From Comamonas kerstersii (GTDB taxonomy: Bacteria > Pseudomonadota > Gammaproteobacteria > Burkholderiales > Burkholderiaceae_C): a stretch of 64,000 nucleotides of DNA. Within the stretch, counting starts at the first letter, position 1. The number at the start of each line of letters is the position of its first letter. Under the pieces are notes generated by a model that saw nothing but the letters and a program-made list of their open reading frames with translations, ran no database searches and had not been told where the DNA came from. This document shows positions 1 to 7,167 of the stretch, piece by piece. The translations under genes were made by a program, and so were the position numbers. The stretch is from positions 124,001 through 188,000 of the forward strand of contig NZ_VZOT01000004.1 in the NCBI RefSeq assembly GCF_008801935.1. Direction: 5' to 3'.

Positions 1-787
1 CGGTGGCTGCAATGTGGTACAGGCCAAACTCCTGAAAGCCGGGAGAGTCAATGATGGCGGTGCTGCGTGCCTCATCCATCCAGTACAGGCTGGTGGTGGT
101 CGTGGTGTGCTTGCCGGTGTTGAGCACGCGCGAGATTTCGTTGGTTGCGGCCTGCGCGCCGGGCACCAGCAGATTGATCAGCGTGCTCTTGCCGACGCCG
201 GAGGGGCCGAGCACAAAGCTGCGCTTGCCCTGCAGCAAATCCATGAGGGCTTCTTTTTGCTCAGGGTCATCGCTGGTCAGGTTCAGCGGGATGATGGGGT
301 AGCGTGCGCTGCCGTCTGCGTTCAGGATGCCGCGGTAAGCCTCCAGCCGCTGCCAGGCCATGGCAAAGGGCTCTTCCAGATCGTACTTGTTGAGCGCAAT
401 GATGGGGGTGATGCCAGCATCTTCGGCGGCAATCAGCGCGCGGGCCAGCTGGCTTTCCGAGAACACGGGCTCGGCGGCAATCAGCACCAGCACCTGGTCG
501 ATATTGGCGGCAAAGGTCTTGGTGCGGATTTCATCCTGGCGGTACAGCAGGTTGCGGCGCTCGAGCACTTTTTCGATCGTGCCTTCTTCGCCCTGACCCG
601 GAGGTGGCGGCTGCCACAGCACATGGTCGCCAACGACGGCCTGGCTTTTCTTGCCACGGGGGTGGCAGATGCGGCGCTGGCCGTCGGGTGTCTCTACGAT
701 GCAGTGGCGGCCATGGCTGCCCACCACCAGACCTTCGGTGGATGCGGCTGCCGAGGCGACTGCTGCTTTGCTATGTCTGCGGCTCAT
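1..787 (-). CDS. rsgA: Ribosome small-subunit-dependent GTPase A (RsgA/YjeQ), C-terminus cut by window edge
   Basis: Late 30S ribosome-assembly GTPase that helps release assembly factors from the maturing subunit. About 262 codons are visible. An N-terminal OB-fold-like part is followed by a circularly permuted G domain: G4 NKYD (133-136) comes before G1 GPSGVGKS (194-201) and G3 DSPG (247-250), which is the hallmark of this family. A KHTTTTT stretch near 226-232 matches the switch region. The Cys/His zinc-binding C-terminus lies outside the window. The ATG at 787 overlaps the stop of the upstream M48 protease gene (ATGA), so the two are probably translationally coupled. Identification is firm; only the missing end is unknown. 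Confidence 0.95.
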   Translation of the reverse strand, partial: MSRRHSKAAVASAAASTEGLVVGSHGRHCIVETPDGQRRICHPRGKKSQAVVGDHVLWQPPPPGQGEEGTIEKVLERRNLLYRQDEIRTKTFAANIDQVLVLIAAEPVFSESQLARALIAAEDAGITPIIALNKYDLEEPFAMAWQRLEAYRGILNADGSARYPIIPLNLTSDDPEQKEALMDLLQGKRSFVLGPSGVGKSTLINLLVPGAQAATNEISRVLNTGKHTTTTTSLYWMDEARSTAIIDSPGFQEFGLYHIAAT

Positions 788-2106
788 GCGGCGCTCACGG
801 ATTCAGGGGCTGTGGGGGCGGGCATGCGTGCCAGGCGCTCCACGGCAGGAGGGTGGGAGTAGTAGTAACGCGCGTACACAGGGTCGGGGGTGAGGGTGGA
901 GGCGTTGTCTTTATAGAGCTTGAGCAGGGCGCTGGCCAGTGCACTGCCTTGGGCTTGCTGCATGGCGTAGGCATCGGCCTCAAATTCATCGCGGCGCGAA
1001 AAATGCGCGGTCAGCGGCCCAGCCCAGAAAGTAAAGACGGGCATGGCCAGTGCAAACAGCAGCAGGGCCAGTGCATGGTCATGCGCAGGCAGGCCGAAGG
1101 CCATGGCAGGGCTGGGCAGAACGCCCAGGCCCGTAAAGAACCAGACCTGCTGCGACAGCCAGCCCAGCAGGGCAAAGCCAGACAGACTCAAGGCAAACAT
1201 GCCCAGCATGCGCTTGAGGATGTGCTTGTGCTTGAAGTGGCCCAGCTCGTGGGCGAGCACGGCCTCCACCTCGTCGGCATTGAGCTGCTTGAGCAAAGTG
1301 TCATAAAACACCACGCGCTTGGAGTTGCCAAAACCTGTGAAATAGGCATTGGCATGGGCCGAGCGGCGGCTGCCGTCCATGACGAACAGGCCCTTGGCCG
1401 CAAAGCCGCAGCGTTGCATCAGCTGTGTCACGCGAGATTTGAGGGATTCATCGGCCAGGGGCTCGAACTTGTTGAACAGCGGGGCGATGAAGCTGGGGAA
1501 AATCCACATCAGCAGCAGCTGAAAGCCCGTCCAGATGCACCAGGCCCACAGCCACCACAGGCTGCCAGTGGCTGCCATGAACCACAGAATCACCCATGCA
1601 ATAGGCAGGCCGATCACAGCGGCCAGCAGGCTGGACTTGAGCAGGTCGCCCAGCCAGATGCCGCGCGTGCTCTTGTTAAAGCCAAAGCGCGCTTCCAGCA
1701 CAAAGGTCTGGTAGTAGGAGAAAGGCAGGTCCAGCAGGCCGGAAATCAGTGCAAAGCAGCTCAGCAGCACCAGTTGCTGGAGCATGCCGGGTTCCATGGC
1801 CTGGAGCAGCAGTTCGTTGAGCAGGTTGAGGCCGCCCAGCAGCGTCCAGCCCAACAAGATCAGTGTGCCCCAGGCCATGTGGGCCAGGCCGAGCCGTGCC
1901 TTGGCCAGGGTGTAGTCTGCAGCTTTCTGATGGGACTGCAGGGAAATAAAGGGAGCGAAAACGGCCGGAACAGCATGGCGGTGCTGTGCCACATGGCGCA
2001 CCTGGCGGGCATTGAGCCAGACCTGCACCAGCAGCTGCAGCACCAGGGCCGCCGCGAAGGCCAGAGTCAATAACATCGAGGGGGAAAGCGAATTTGTTGT
2101 CGGCAT
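784..2106 (-). CDS. M48 family zinc metalloprotease (Ste24/CAAX-protease type)
   Basis: Integral inner-membrane zinc protease of 440 residues. The HELGH motif at 286-290 gives two His ligands and the catalytic Glu; a downstream RRDEFEAD segment supplies the third ligand, probably E374. Hydrophobic segments lie near 11-30, 75-95, 108-126, 155-178, 185-210 and 305-365, the layout of Ste24p-like enzymes and unlike the shorter HtpX. In bacteria the role is usually inferred to be membrane-protein quality control; no CAAX substrate is implied. It is the first gene of a two-gene unit with rsgA (4-bp overlap) and is divergent from orn, with 29 bp between start codons. An internal Met at residue 11 is an alternative start. 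Confidence 0.9.
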   Translation of the reverse strand: MPTTNSLSPSMLLTLAFAAALVLQLLVQVWLNARQVRHVAQHRHAVPAVFAPFISLQSHQKAADYTLAKARLGLAHMAWGTLILLGWTLLGGLNLLNELLLQAMEPGMLQQLVLLSCFALISGLLDLPFSYYQTFVLEARFGFNKSTRGIWLGDLLKSSLLAAVIGLPIAWVILWFMAATGSLWWLWAWCIWTGFQLLLMWIFPSFIAPLFNKFEPLADESLKSRVTQLMQRCGFAAKGLFVMDGSRRSAHANAYFTGFGNSKRVVFYDTLLKQLNADEVEAVLAHELGHFKHKHILKRMLGMFALSLSGFALLGWLSQQVWFFTGLGVLPSPAMAFGLPAHDHALALLLFALAMPVFTFWAGPLTAHFSRRDEFEADAYAMQQAQGSALASALLKLYKDNASTLTPDPVYARYYYSHPPAVERLARMPAPTAPESVSAA

Positions 2107-2135
2107 GTGCCGCGAGTGTAGGCGACAATTTGCGG

Positions 2136-2732
2136 ATGTCTCTTGCTTCTTCCCCTGAAACCCCTGTGTTGCCCAAGTCAGACCTGAACCTGGTGTGGCT
2201 GGACTGTGAAATGACGGGGCTGAACCCCGAACATGACCGCATCATTGAAATTGCGGTGGTTGTGACCAATGCCCAGCTCGACATTCGCGTGGAGGGGCCG
2301 GTGTTTGCCATTCACCAGAGCGATGCGCTGCTCAATGGCATGGATGCATGGAACAAGGGCACGCACGGCCGCAGTGGTCTGATTGACCGCGTCAAGGCCT
2401 CTGAAGTGACCGAGGCCCAGGCGGAAGCCGCGCTGATTGCTTTTCTGAGCAAGTACATCCCCAAGGGCAAGGTGCCGCTGTGTGGCAACAGCATTGGCCA
2501 GGATCGCCGCTTTCTGGCGCGCTACATGCCCAAGCTGGAGAGCTATCTGCACTACCGCAATGTGGACGTGAGCACCCTCAAGGAACTGGCCAGACGCTGG
2601 AAGCCAGAGGTGGTCAGCCGCTTCAAGAAGGCGCAGCGCCACACGGCACTGGCCGATGTGCTGGAGTCGATTGACGAGCTGGCGCACTATCGCGCGCATT
2701 TCCTGGCACTGGCACCTGTGGCGGCTGAATAA
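2136..2732 (+). CDS. orn: Oligoribonuclease (DEDDh 3'-5' exonuclease)
   Basis: Degrades 2-5 nt RNA fragments, including pGpG from c-di-GMP turnover, to mononucleotides in the cytoplasm. It has 198 residues with the DEDDh signature: D23 and E25 in WLDCEMTGL, a later Asp in the [10 protein letters not shown] segment, and the H...D pair in [13 protein letters not shown]. The start at 2136 was chosen because conservation begins there and because a GACAAT -10-like element ends 6 bp before this ATG, which would make the transcript leaderless. An in-frame upstream start at 2094 would overlap that promoter. The gene is divergent from the M48 protease. Confidence 0.95.
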   Translation: MSLASSPETPVLPKSDLNLVWLDCEMTGLNPEHDRIIEIAVVVTNAQLDIRVEGPVFAIHQSDALLNGMDAWNKGTHGRSGLIDRVKASEVTEAQAEAALIAFLSKYIPKGKVPLCGNSIGQDRRFLARYMPKLESYLHYRNVDVSTLKELARRWKPEVVSRFKKAQRHTALADVLESIDELAHYRAHFLALAPVAAE

Positions 2733-2743
2733 AGCCCCTGTCA

Positions 2744-2772
2744 TTGAAGGAAAACCGAGGTCGTGTGATAAT
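2744..2772 (+). promoter_or_regulatory. Sigma-70 promoter for the DEAD-box helicase
   Basis: The -35 TTGAAG (2744-2749), a 17-bp spacer and the extended -10 TGT-GATAAT (2764-2772) make one of the best promoter matches in the window. It starts just past the orn stop codon and predicts a start near 2779, which leaves an unusually long 5' leader of about 240 nt before the helicase gene. Confidence 0.65.
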
Positions 2773-2778
2773 CCACCT

Positions 2779-3019
2779 CTTGCCTTGCTGCGCGAGCAGC
2801 TGCATTACACAGGCAATAACGCACATCTCCCATCACTCACCGGGCACCGACACCCGCACGCCGGGCCGCTTGCACAAGCGGCCAGCGCTGCCAGATACGA
2901 CAGCCCACGGTCTCCACCATGCAGTGGAGCGCATTGTTTGACGGTTGATGTTCCTTCCCTAACCGTCATGAAAGCAGCACCGCCGTTGTGTGTCGTGCAG
3001 CTTTCCGTGTGAGAAATAC
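2779..3019 (+). promoter_or_regulatory. Long structured 5' leader of the DEAD-box helicase mRNA
   Basis: No protein-coding frame of note is visible here. Two clear hairpins are: 9-bp arms GGCCGCTTG/CAAGCGGCC at 2864-2883 with only two unpaired bases between them, and 7-bp arms GACGGTT/AACCGTC at 2940-2967. Long structured leaders are known on cold-induced helicase and Csp mRNAs, so regulation of translation or stability by temperature or by the helicase itself is a reasonable inference. No match to a named riboswitch was recognised. Confidence 0.45.
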
Positions 3020-4978
3020 ATGAACGACTTTTTGAATGAGCAGGGCCAGCAGGCCGCTGCAGACGTGTCTTTGGACGCAACTTTGGACACCATGCTGGCT
3101 GAAATGGATGCGGAAGATACCGCTGCCGCCGCAGAAGAAGTGCCCGCAGGCCCCAATCCTTTTGAAGCACTGGGTCTGGCTCCTGAGCTGGTCCGCGCTG
3201 TCACCGACATGGGCTACACCCAGCCTACCCCCGTACAGGCACAGGCCATTCCTCTGGCCATGGGCGAAGGTGCTGATGCGGACGGTTATATCGACCTGAT
3301 GGTCTCCAGCCAGACAGGTTCGGGCAAGACCGCAGCTTTCCTGCTGCCCGTGCTCAACACCCTGATTCAGCAAAAGGCAGAAGAAGAAGCAGAAGCCAAG
3401 GCGGAATACGACCGTCTGGTGGCAGAAGCTGCTGCTCGCGGCGAACCTGCTCCCAAGCGCAACAAGCGCAAGGACCCCACTAATCCTCGCAATTTCAAGG
3501 CTGCCGTGCCCGGCGCCCTGATCCTGTGCCCCACACGTGAGCTGGCACAGCAGGTGGCGCATGACGCCATCGAGCTGGTCAAGCACTGCCGTGGCCTGCG
3601 CATTGCCAACGTGGTGGGTGGCATGCCTTATCAGGTACAGATTGCCAAGCTGCAGAATGCCAACCTGGTCGTGGCTACGCCAGGCCGCCTGCTGGATCTG
3701 CAGCGCTCCATGCAGATCAAGCTGGACAAGGTGCAGTTTCTGGTGGTGGACGAAGCTGACCGCATGCTGGATCTGGGCTTTGCCGATGATCTGGCAGAAG
3801 TGAACCAGATGACTGCGCAGCGCAAGCAGACCATGATGTTCTCGGCCACGTTTGCACCACGCGTGCAGCAACTGGCCATGCGTGTGATGCATGATGGTGG
3901 TTCCAACGTCAAGAAGGTGACTATCTCTACGGCGCAGGAAAAGCACTCCAATATCAAGCAGGTGCTGTTCTGGGCGGACAACGCCCAGCACAAGCGCAAG
4001 CTGCTGGACCACTGGCTGCGTGATGAGTCCATCAACCAAGCCATCGTGTTTGCCTCTACGCAAGTGGAGTGTGATGGTCTGGCAACTGACCTGCAAGAAG
4101 CTGGTTTCTCGGCTGCTGCTTTGCACGGCGCTTTGAGCCAAGGTTTGCGTAACCGCCGTCTGATGGCGCTGCGCAATGGCCAGATTCAGGTGCTGGTGGC
4201 AACTGACGTTGCTGCGCGAGGTATTGACGTGCCCACCATCACCCACGTGTTCAACTATGGCCTGCCCATGAAGGCAGAAGACTACACCCACCGCATCGGC
4301 CGTACTGGTCGTGCCGGTCGTGAAGGTGTGGCTGTGACATTTGCGGAATTCCGCGACCGTCGCCGTGTGTTTGACATTGAAGGCTATACACGCCAGCAGT
4401 TCAAGGCAGAAACCATTCCTGGCATGGAGCCTCAGCAGCGCTTCCCAGCCGCTGGCGAGCGCGATGGCCGCCGTGGCGGTGGTGGTCGTGGTGGCTTCGG
4501 TGGCCGTCGCGATGGTGATGGCTATGGCCGCAAGCAGGGCTTTGGTGACCGTGGCGGTTTTGGCGGTGGTCGTCGTGAAGGTGGCTTCGGCGGTGATCGT
4601 CCTCGATTGGGTGGTGATCGTGACCGTGGTGGCTTCGGTGGTGACCGTCCTCGCTTTGAAGACCGTGGCGGTGATCGCGGTGGCTTCGGCGGTCAGCGTC
4701 GCGAAGGTGGTTTTGCAGATCGCAAGCCCGCATTCGGTGACCGTCCTGAGCGCGGTGGCTTCGGTGGCGATCGTCCCCGTTTTGGTGGCGAGCGCGAGCG
4801 TGGCAACTTTGGCGGTGACCGTCCTCAGCGCGAGCCTCGCAGCTTTGGCGGTGATCGTTCCCGCTTTGAAGACCGTGGCGGTGACCGTGATCGCGGTGGT
4901 TTTGGCGGTGGTCGCCGTGAAGGCAAGTCTTTCGGTGGTCGTGACGACCGTCGCAAGAGCTTCCAGCACGACCGCTAA
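3020..4978 (+). CDS. DEAD-box ATP-dependent RNA helicase with RGG-type tail (RhlE/DeaD-like)
   Basis: ATP-dependent RNA-duplex unwinding, probably in ribosome assembly or RNA decay. The 652 residues contain the Q motif (around 65-75), motif I SSQTGSGKT (96-104), PTREL (171-175), DEAD (244-247), SAT (275-277) and HRIGRTGR (424-431). Between motifs I and Ia there is a charged Glu/Ala/Lys insertion at about 117-160 that standard RhlE proteins lack. Residues 481-652 form a low-complexity tail of repeated GGFGG, DRPRF and RGG-like units, expected to bind RNA and possibly to drive condensates. The ATG at 3020 was chosen because the upstream in-frame extension lacks conservation; the ribosome site is weak, which fits regulation through the leader. 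A rho-independent terminator follows. Confidence 0.92.
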   Translation: MNDFLNEQGQQAAADVSLDATLDTMLAEMDAEDTAAAAEEVPAGPNPFEALGLAPELVRAVTDMGYTQPTPVQAQAIPLAMGEGADADGYIDLMVSSQTGSGKTAAFLLPVLNTLIQQKAEEEAEAKAEYDRLVAEAAARGEPAPKRNKRKDPTNPRNFKAAVPGALILCPTRELAQQVAHDAIELVKHCRGLRIANVVGGMPYQVQIAKLQNANLVVATPGRLLDLQRSMQIKLDKVQFLVVDEADRMLDLGFADDLAEVNQMTAQRKQTMMFSATFAPRVQQLAMRVMHDGGSNVKKVTISTAQEKHSNIKQVLFWADNAQHKRKLLDHWLRDESINQAIVFASTQVECDGLATDLQEAGFSAAALHGALSQGLRNRRLMALRNGQIQVLVATDVAARGIDVPTITHVFNYGLPMKAEDYTHRIGRTGRAGREGVAVTFAEFRDRRRVFDIEGYTRQQFKAETIPGMEPQQRFPAAGERDGRRGGGGRGGFGGRRDGDGYGRKQGFGDRGGFGGGRREGGFGGDRPRLGGDRDRGGFGGDRPRFEDRGGDRGGFGGQRREGGFADRKPAFGDRPERGGFGGDRPRFGGERERGNFGGDRPQREPRSFGGDRSRFEDRGGDRDRGGFGGGRREGKSFGGRDDRRKSFQHDR

Positions 4979-5000
4979 GCTTGCAAAGCTTTTTGCAAGA

Positions 5001-5027
5001 AAAAACCGGTTGCGTGCCGGTTTTTTT
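5001..5027 (+). terminator. Rho-independent terminator after the DEAD-box helicase
   Basis: An ACCGG/CCGGT stem flanked by A5 on the left and T7 on the right, about 23 bp past the helicase stop. A second inverted repeat, TTGCAAA/TTTGCAA, lies just before it at 4981-4998. Confidence 0.85.
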
Positions 5028-5150
5028 GTGCCTGTTGTTTTAAAAAGAGAAGCGCCTGGCGCTGGTGAAAAGCCAGTTTCAGAATGCTTTCTATCTGAAA
5101 GTGGCTTGCTGCCGGCGCAAGCAGCTATGGTTTGTGTAGAAGGCAACAGC

Positions 5151-5183
5151 AAAAAAGCCTGTCTTGTTTCCAAGACAGGCTTT
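5151..5183 (-). terminator. Terminator of the tRNA-Lys transcript
   Basis: On the minus strand a 13-bp stem (AAAGCCTGTCTTG and its complement) with a GAAA tetraloop runs into a T6 tract. It sits 5 bp past the last tRNA-Lys copy, so it closes the three-tRNA unit. Confidence 0.85.
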
Positions 5184-5187
5184 GATT

Positions 5188-5263
5188 TGGTGGGCCCTGA
5201 AGGATTCGAACCTTCGACCAACGGATTAAGAGTCCGCTGCTCTACCAACTGAGCTAAGAGCCC
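5188..5263 (-). tRNA. tRNA-Lys (anticodon CTT), copy 3 in transcription order
   Basis: A 76-nt cloverleaf read on the minus strand: acceptor GGGCTCT pairs with AGGGCCC with one G-U; D-arm GCTCAGTTGGTAGAGC; anticodon loop CTCTTAA with CTT at 34-36; T-arm GAAGG-TTCGAAT-CCTTC; discriminator A and an encoded CCA. It decodes AAG. It is identical in sequence to the next two copies. Confidence 0.97.
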
Positions 5264-5312
5264 TTCTGCAACCAGAAAAGATTCAATGCGCTGTGGCAAT
5301 GAAGAGAAATTT

Positions 5313-5388
5313 TGGTGGGCCCTGAAGGATTCGAACCTTCGACCAACGGATTAAGAGTCCGCTGCTCTACCAACTGAGCTAAGAGCCC
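5313..5388 (-). tRNA. tRNA-Lys (anticodon CTT), middle copy
   Basis: The same 76-nt sequence as its neighbours, with encoded CCA and CTT anticodon. A 49-nt spacer separates it from the downstream copy and a 22-nt spacer from the upstream copy. The spacers are unrelated, so only the tRNA units are duplicated. Confidence 0.97.
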
Positions 5389-5410
5389 GACAAGAAACGA
5401 AAGCAAGAAG

Positions 5411-5486
5411 TGGTGGGCCCTGAAGGATTCGAACCTTCGACCAACGGATTAAGAGTCCGCTGCTCTACCAACTGAGCTAAGAGCCC
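5411..5486 (-). tRNA. tRNA-Lys (anticodon CTT), promoter-proximal copy
   Basis: First of three identical tRNAs on the minus strand. Upstream, a CATAAT -10-like element (plus-strand 5520-5525) is followed by a GC-rich discriminator typical of stringently controlled stable-RNA promoters. I could not place a convincing -35, so the promoter is not listed separately. Confidence 0.97.
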
Positions 5487-5582
5487 ACTTCGTTGCGCTT
5501 CGTATCAAGCGAAGCCGCAATTATGCACCAATTTTTTTATCCCTGCGGGAAAACACTTGCAATTTTTGAAAAAGTAGCGGCC

Positions 5583-6485
5583 TTACTGCATGGCATTGCG
5601 GCTGGCTAATTCCACAAACAGCCCGCTGTGGTCCAGATCACCCAGACCGTGCTCCACGCCATCGGCGTACAGCTGCTCAAACAGGGCGGTAATCGGCGCA
5701 TCAAAACCGATTTCCTGGGCAGTGGCCATGGCGTTGCGCATGTCCTTGAGCTGCACTGTCATCTTGCCGCGTGCAGCAAAGTCGCGCTCCACCATGCGCT
5801 GGCCGTGCAGCTGCAGGATGCGGCTGTCGGCAAAGCCGCCGGTAATGGCTTCGCGCACCTTGGCAGGGTCTGCACCGCCTTTGGCGCACAGCAGCAGGGC
5901 TTCCGCCACGGCGCCGATGGTGATGCCCACAATCATCTGGTTGGCCAGTTTGGCCAGCTGCCCTGCGCCATGTGGGCCTACATGCGTGGCACGGCCCAGC
6001 GGTGCAAACACGGGCAGGGCTGCCTCAAAGTCTTCGGGTTTGCCACCAGCCATGATGGCCAGCGTGCCGGCTTCTGCACCCACAGTGCCGCCGGAAACCG
6101 GTGCGTCCAGATGGCGGATACCGCGCTCGGACAGGCGCGCGGCATGGTCGCGGGCTTCGCGGGGCTGGATGGAGGCCATGTCAATCACCAGCACGCCTGC
6201 GCGCATGCCCTGGATGGCAGCATCCGGACCCATGCCAAACAGCACTTCACCGACGATCTTGCCGTTTTCCAGCATGCTGATGACGTAGTCGGCATGGAGG
6301 CAGGCCAGGCGAGGGCTGTCGTGCACATGGGCGCCTTCCACAGCCAGTGGCTCCGCCTTGGAGCGGGTGCGGTTCCAGATGTGCAGTTCATGGCCTGCAG
6401 CCAGCAGTCGGCGTGCCATGGGCAGGCCCATGAGGCCGCAGCCAAGCAAGGCAATGCGCAGGCGTTGCGAAGAGGTGGCAGTCAA
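5583..6485 (-). CDS. NAD(P)-dependent beta-hydroxyacid dehydrogenase (3-hydroxyisobutyrate/tartronate-semialdehyde reductase family)
   Basis: Cytosolic oxidoreductase of 300 residues, the usual family length. The N-terminal Rossmann glycine motif GCGLMG is at 15-20. The family substrate signature DAPVSGG is at 127-133, and the catalytic Lys is K179 in GQLAKLANQ. An all-alpha C-terminal dimerisation domain fills the rest. The exact substrate (3-hydroxyisobutyrate, tartronate semialdehyde or another beta-hydroxyacid) cannot be set from sequence, and the neighbours give no pathway clue. It is transcribed alone, and no clear terminator was found before the tRNA cluster. Confidence 0.88.
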   Translation of the reverse strand: MTATSSQRLRIALLGCGLMGLPMARRLLAAGHELHIWNRTRSKAEPLAVEGAHVHDSPRLACLHADYVISMLENGKIVGEVLFGMGPDAAIQGMRAGVLVIDMASIQPREARDHAARLSERGIRHLDAPVSGGTVGAEAGTLAIMAGGKPEDFEAALPVFAPLGRATHVGPHGAGQLAKLANQMIVGITIGAVAEALLLCAKGGADPAKVREAITGGFADSRILQLHGQRMVERDFAARGKMTVQLKDMRNAMATAQEIGFDAPITALFEQLYADGVEHGLGDLDHSGLFVELASRNAMQ

Positions 6486-6574
6486 CGTATGTCTCCGGTC
6501 GTAGTTATGGTCGGCTCATGCGCTGCAAGCGGGCGAGACCGTAGGTGCAATGATGGAGAGTTTTTCGCCCATCA

Positions 6575-6597
6575 GGCTTGCAAATGGCTTGCAAGCC
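6575..6597. repeat. Inverted repeat downstream of the transporter gene
   Basis: 9-bp arms GGCTTGCAA/TTGCAAGCC around a 5-nt loop, 15 bp past the stop of the minus-strand transporter gene. No T tract follows on either strand, so it may be an RNA 3'-end stabiliser or a weak terminator. Confidence 0.35.
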
Positions 6598-6611
6598 CGG
6601 GGCGCTGTGCC

Positions 6612-7154
6612 TTAGACCGGGGCGTTGGTCTGTGCGTGCCGACCAATGAGCAGGCGAAATGGCAGCAGCAGACACACAGCCATCAGCAGTTTGACGCCCA
6701 GATCACCCAGCGCCCAGGTGATCCAGGGCAGGTCTTCTCCGGCAAAGGCCACGCTCCAGAACACCGTGGTGTCCAGCACGGCCGCCAGTGCCGTAGCTGC
6801 CAGCGGCGCGCGCCACCAGCGGCTGTGGCGCAGCTTGTTGAACACGGAAATATCGAGCATCTGCGACAGCAAAAAGGCCAGGCCAGAGGCAGCAGCAATG
6901 CGTGGTGGTGCCAGCACGGCAGAGGCGGCTACGGCCACGGCAAAGCCTACCCAGGCCACACGTCGCGCCTGCGCTGGGCCAAAGGCGCGGTTGACCAGTT
7001 CGGTGACCAGAAAGGCAAACGGATAGGTGATGGCACCCCAGGTCAGCCAGTCATTGATGGCGTACTGCACCAGGATGTTGGACGACAGCACGACCAGGCC
7101 CATGGCCAGCACGGCCACGCCCAGTTGTGCAGTGTTGGGACGGGGGTAACGCAT
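6612..7154 (-). CDS. VUT-family queuosine-precursor transporter (YhhQ-like)
   Basis: Inner-membrane protein of 180 residues with about six hydrophobic segments. The family signature ITYPFAFLVTELVNRAFGP is at about 42-60, and a conserved DxSVFNKLR-like region lies near 102-110. YhhQ in E. coli takes up preQ0/preQ1 for the queuosine tRNA modification; the same substrate is likely but not proven here. The start lies 13 bp after the stop of the FAD dehydrogenase gene, so they may be co-transcribed. Confidence 0.85.
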   Translation of the reverse strand: MRYPRPNTAQLGVAVLAMGLVVLSSNILVQYAINDWLTWGAITYPFAFLVTELVNRAFGPAQARRVAWVGFAVAVAASAVLAPPRIAAASGLAFLLSQMLDISVFNKLRHSRWWRAPLAATALAAVLDTTVFWSVAFAGEDLPWITWALGDLGVKLLMAVCLLLPFRLLIGRHAQTNAPV

Positions 7155-7167
7155 CGTGCTGTCCTTC

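Noticed and set aside
2966-5299. A 777-codon open frame antisense to the DEAD-box helicase and running into the tRNA genes
   Set aside because: It is the shadow of the repetitive GGT/GAC-rich helicase frame, rich in Thr/Ala runs, and its start region is the complement of a tRNA. No ribosome site or domain was found.
5188-5486. Tandem identical 76-bp units could be read as a repeat array such as CRISPR
   Set aside because: The units fold as complete tRNA-Lys with CCA; only three copies with unequal spacers.
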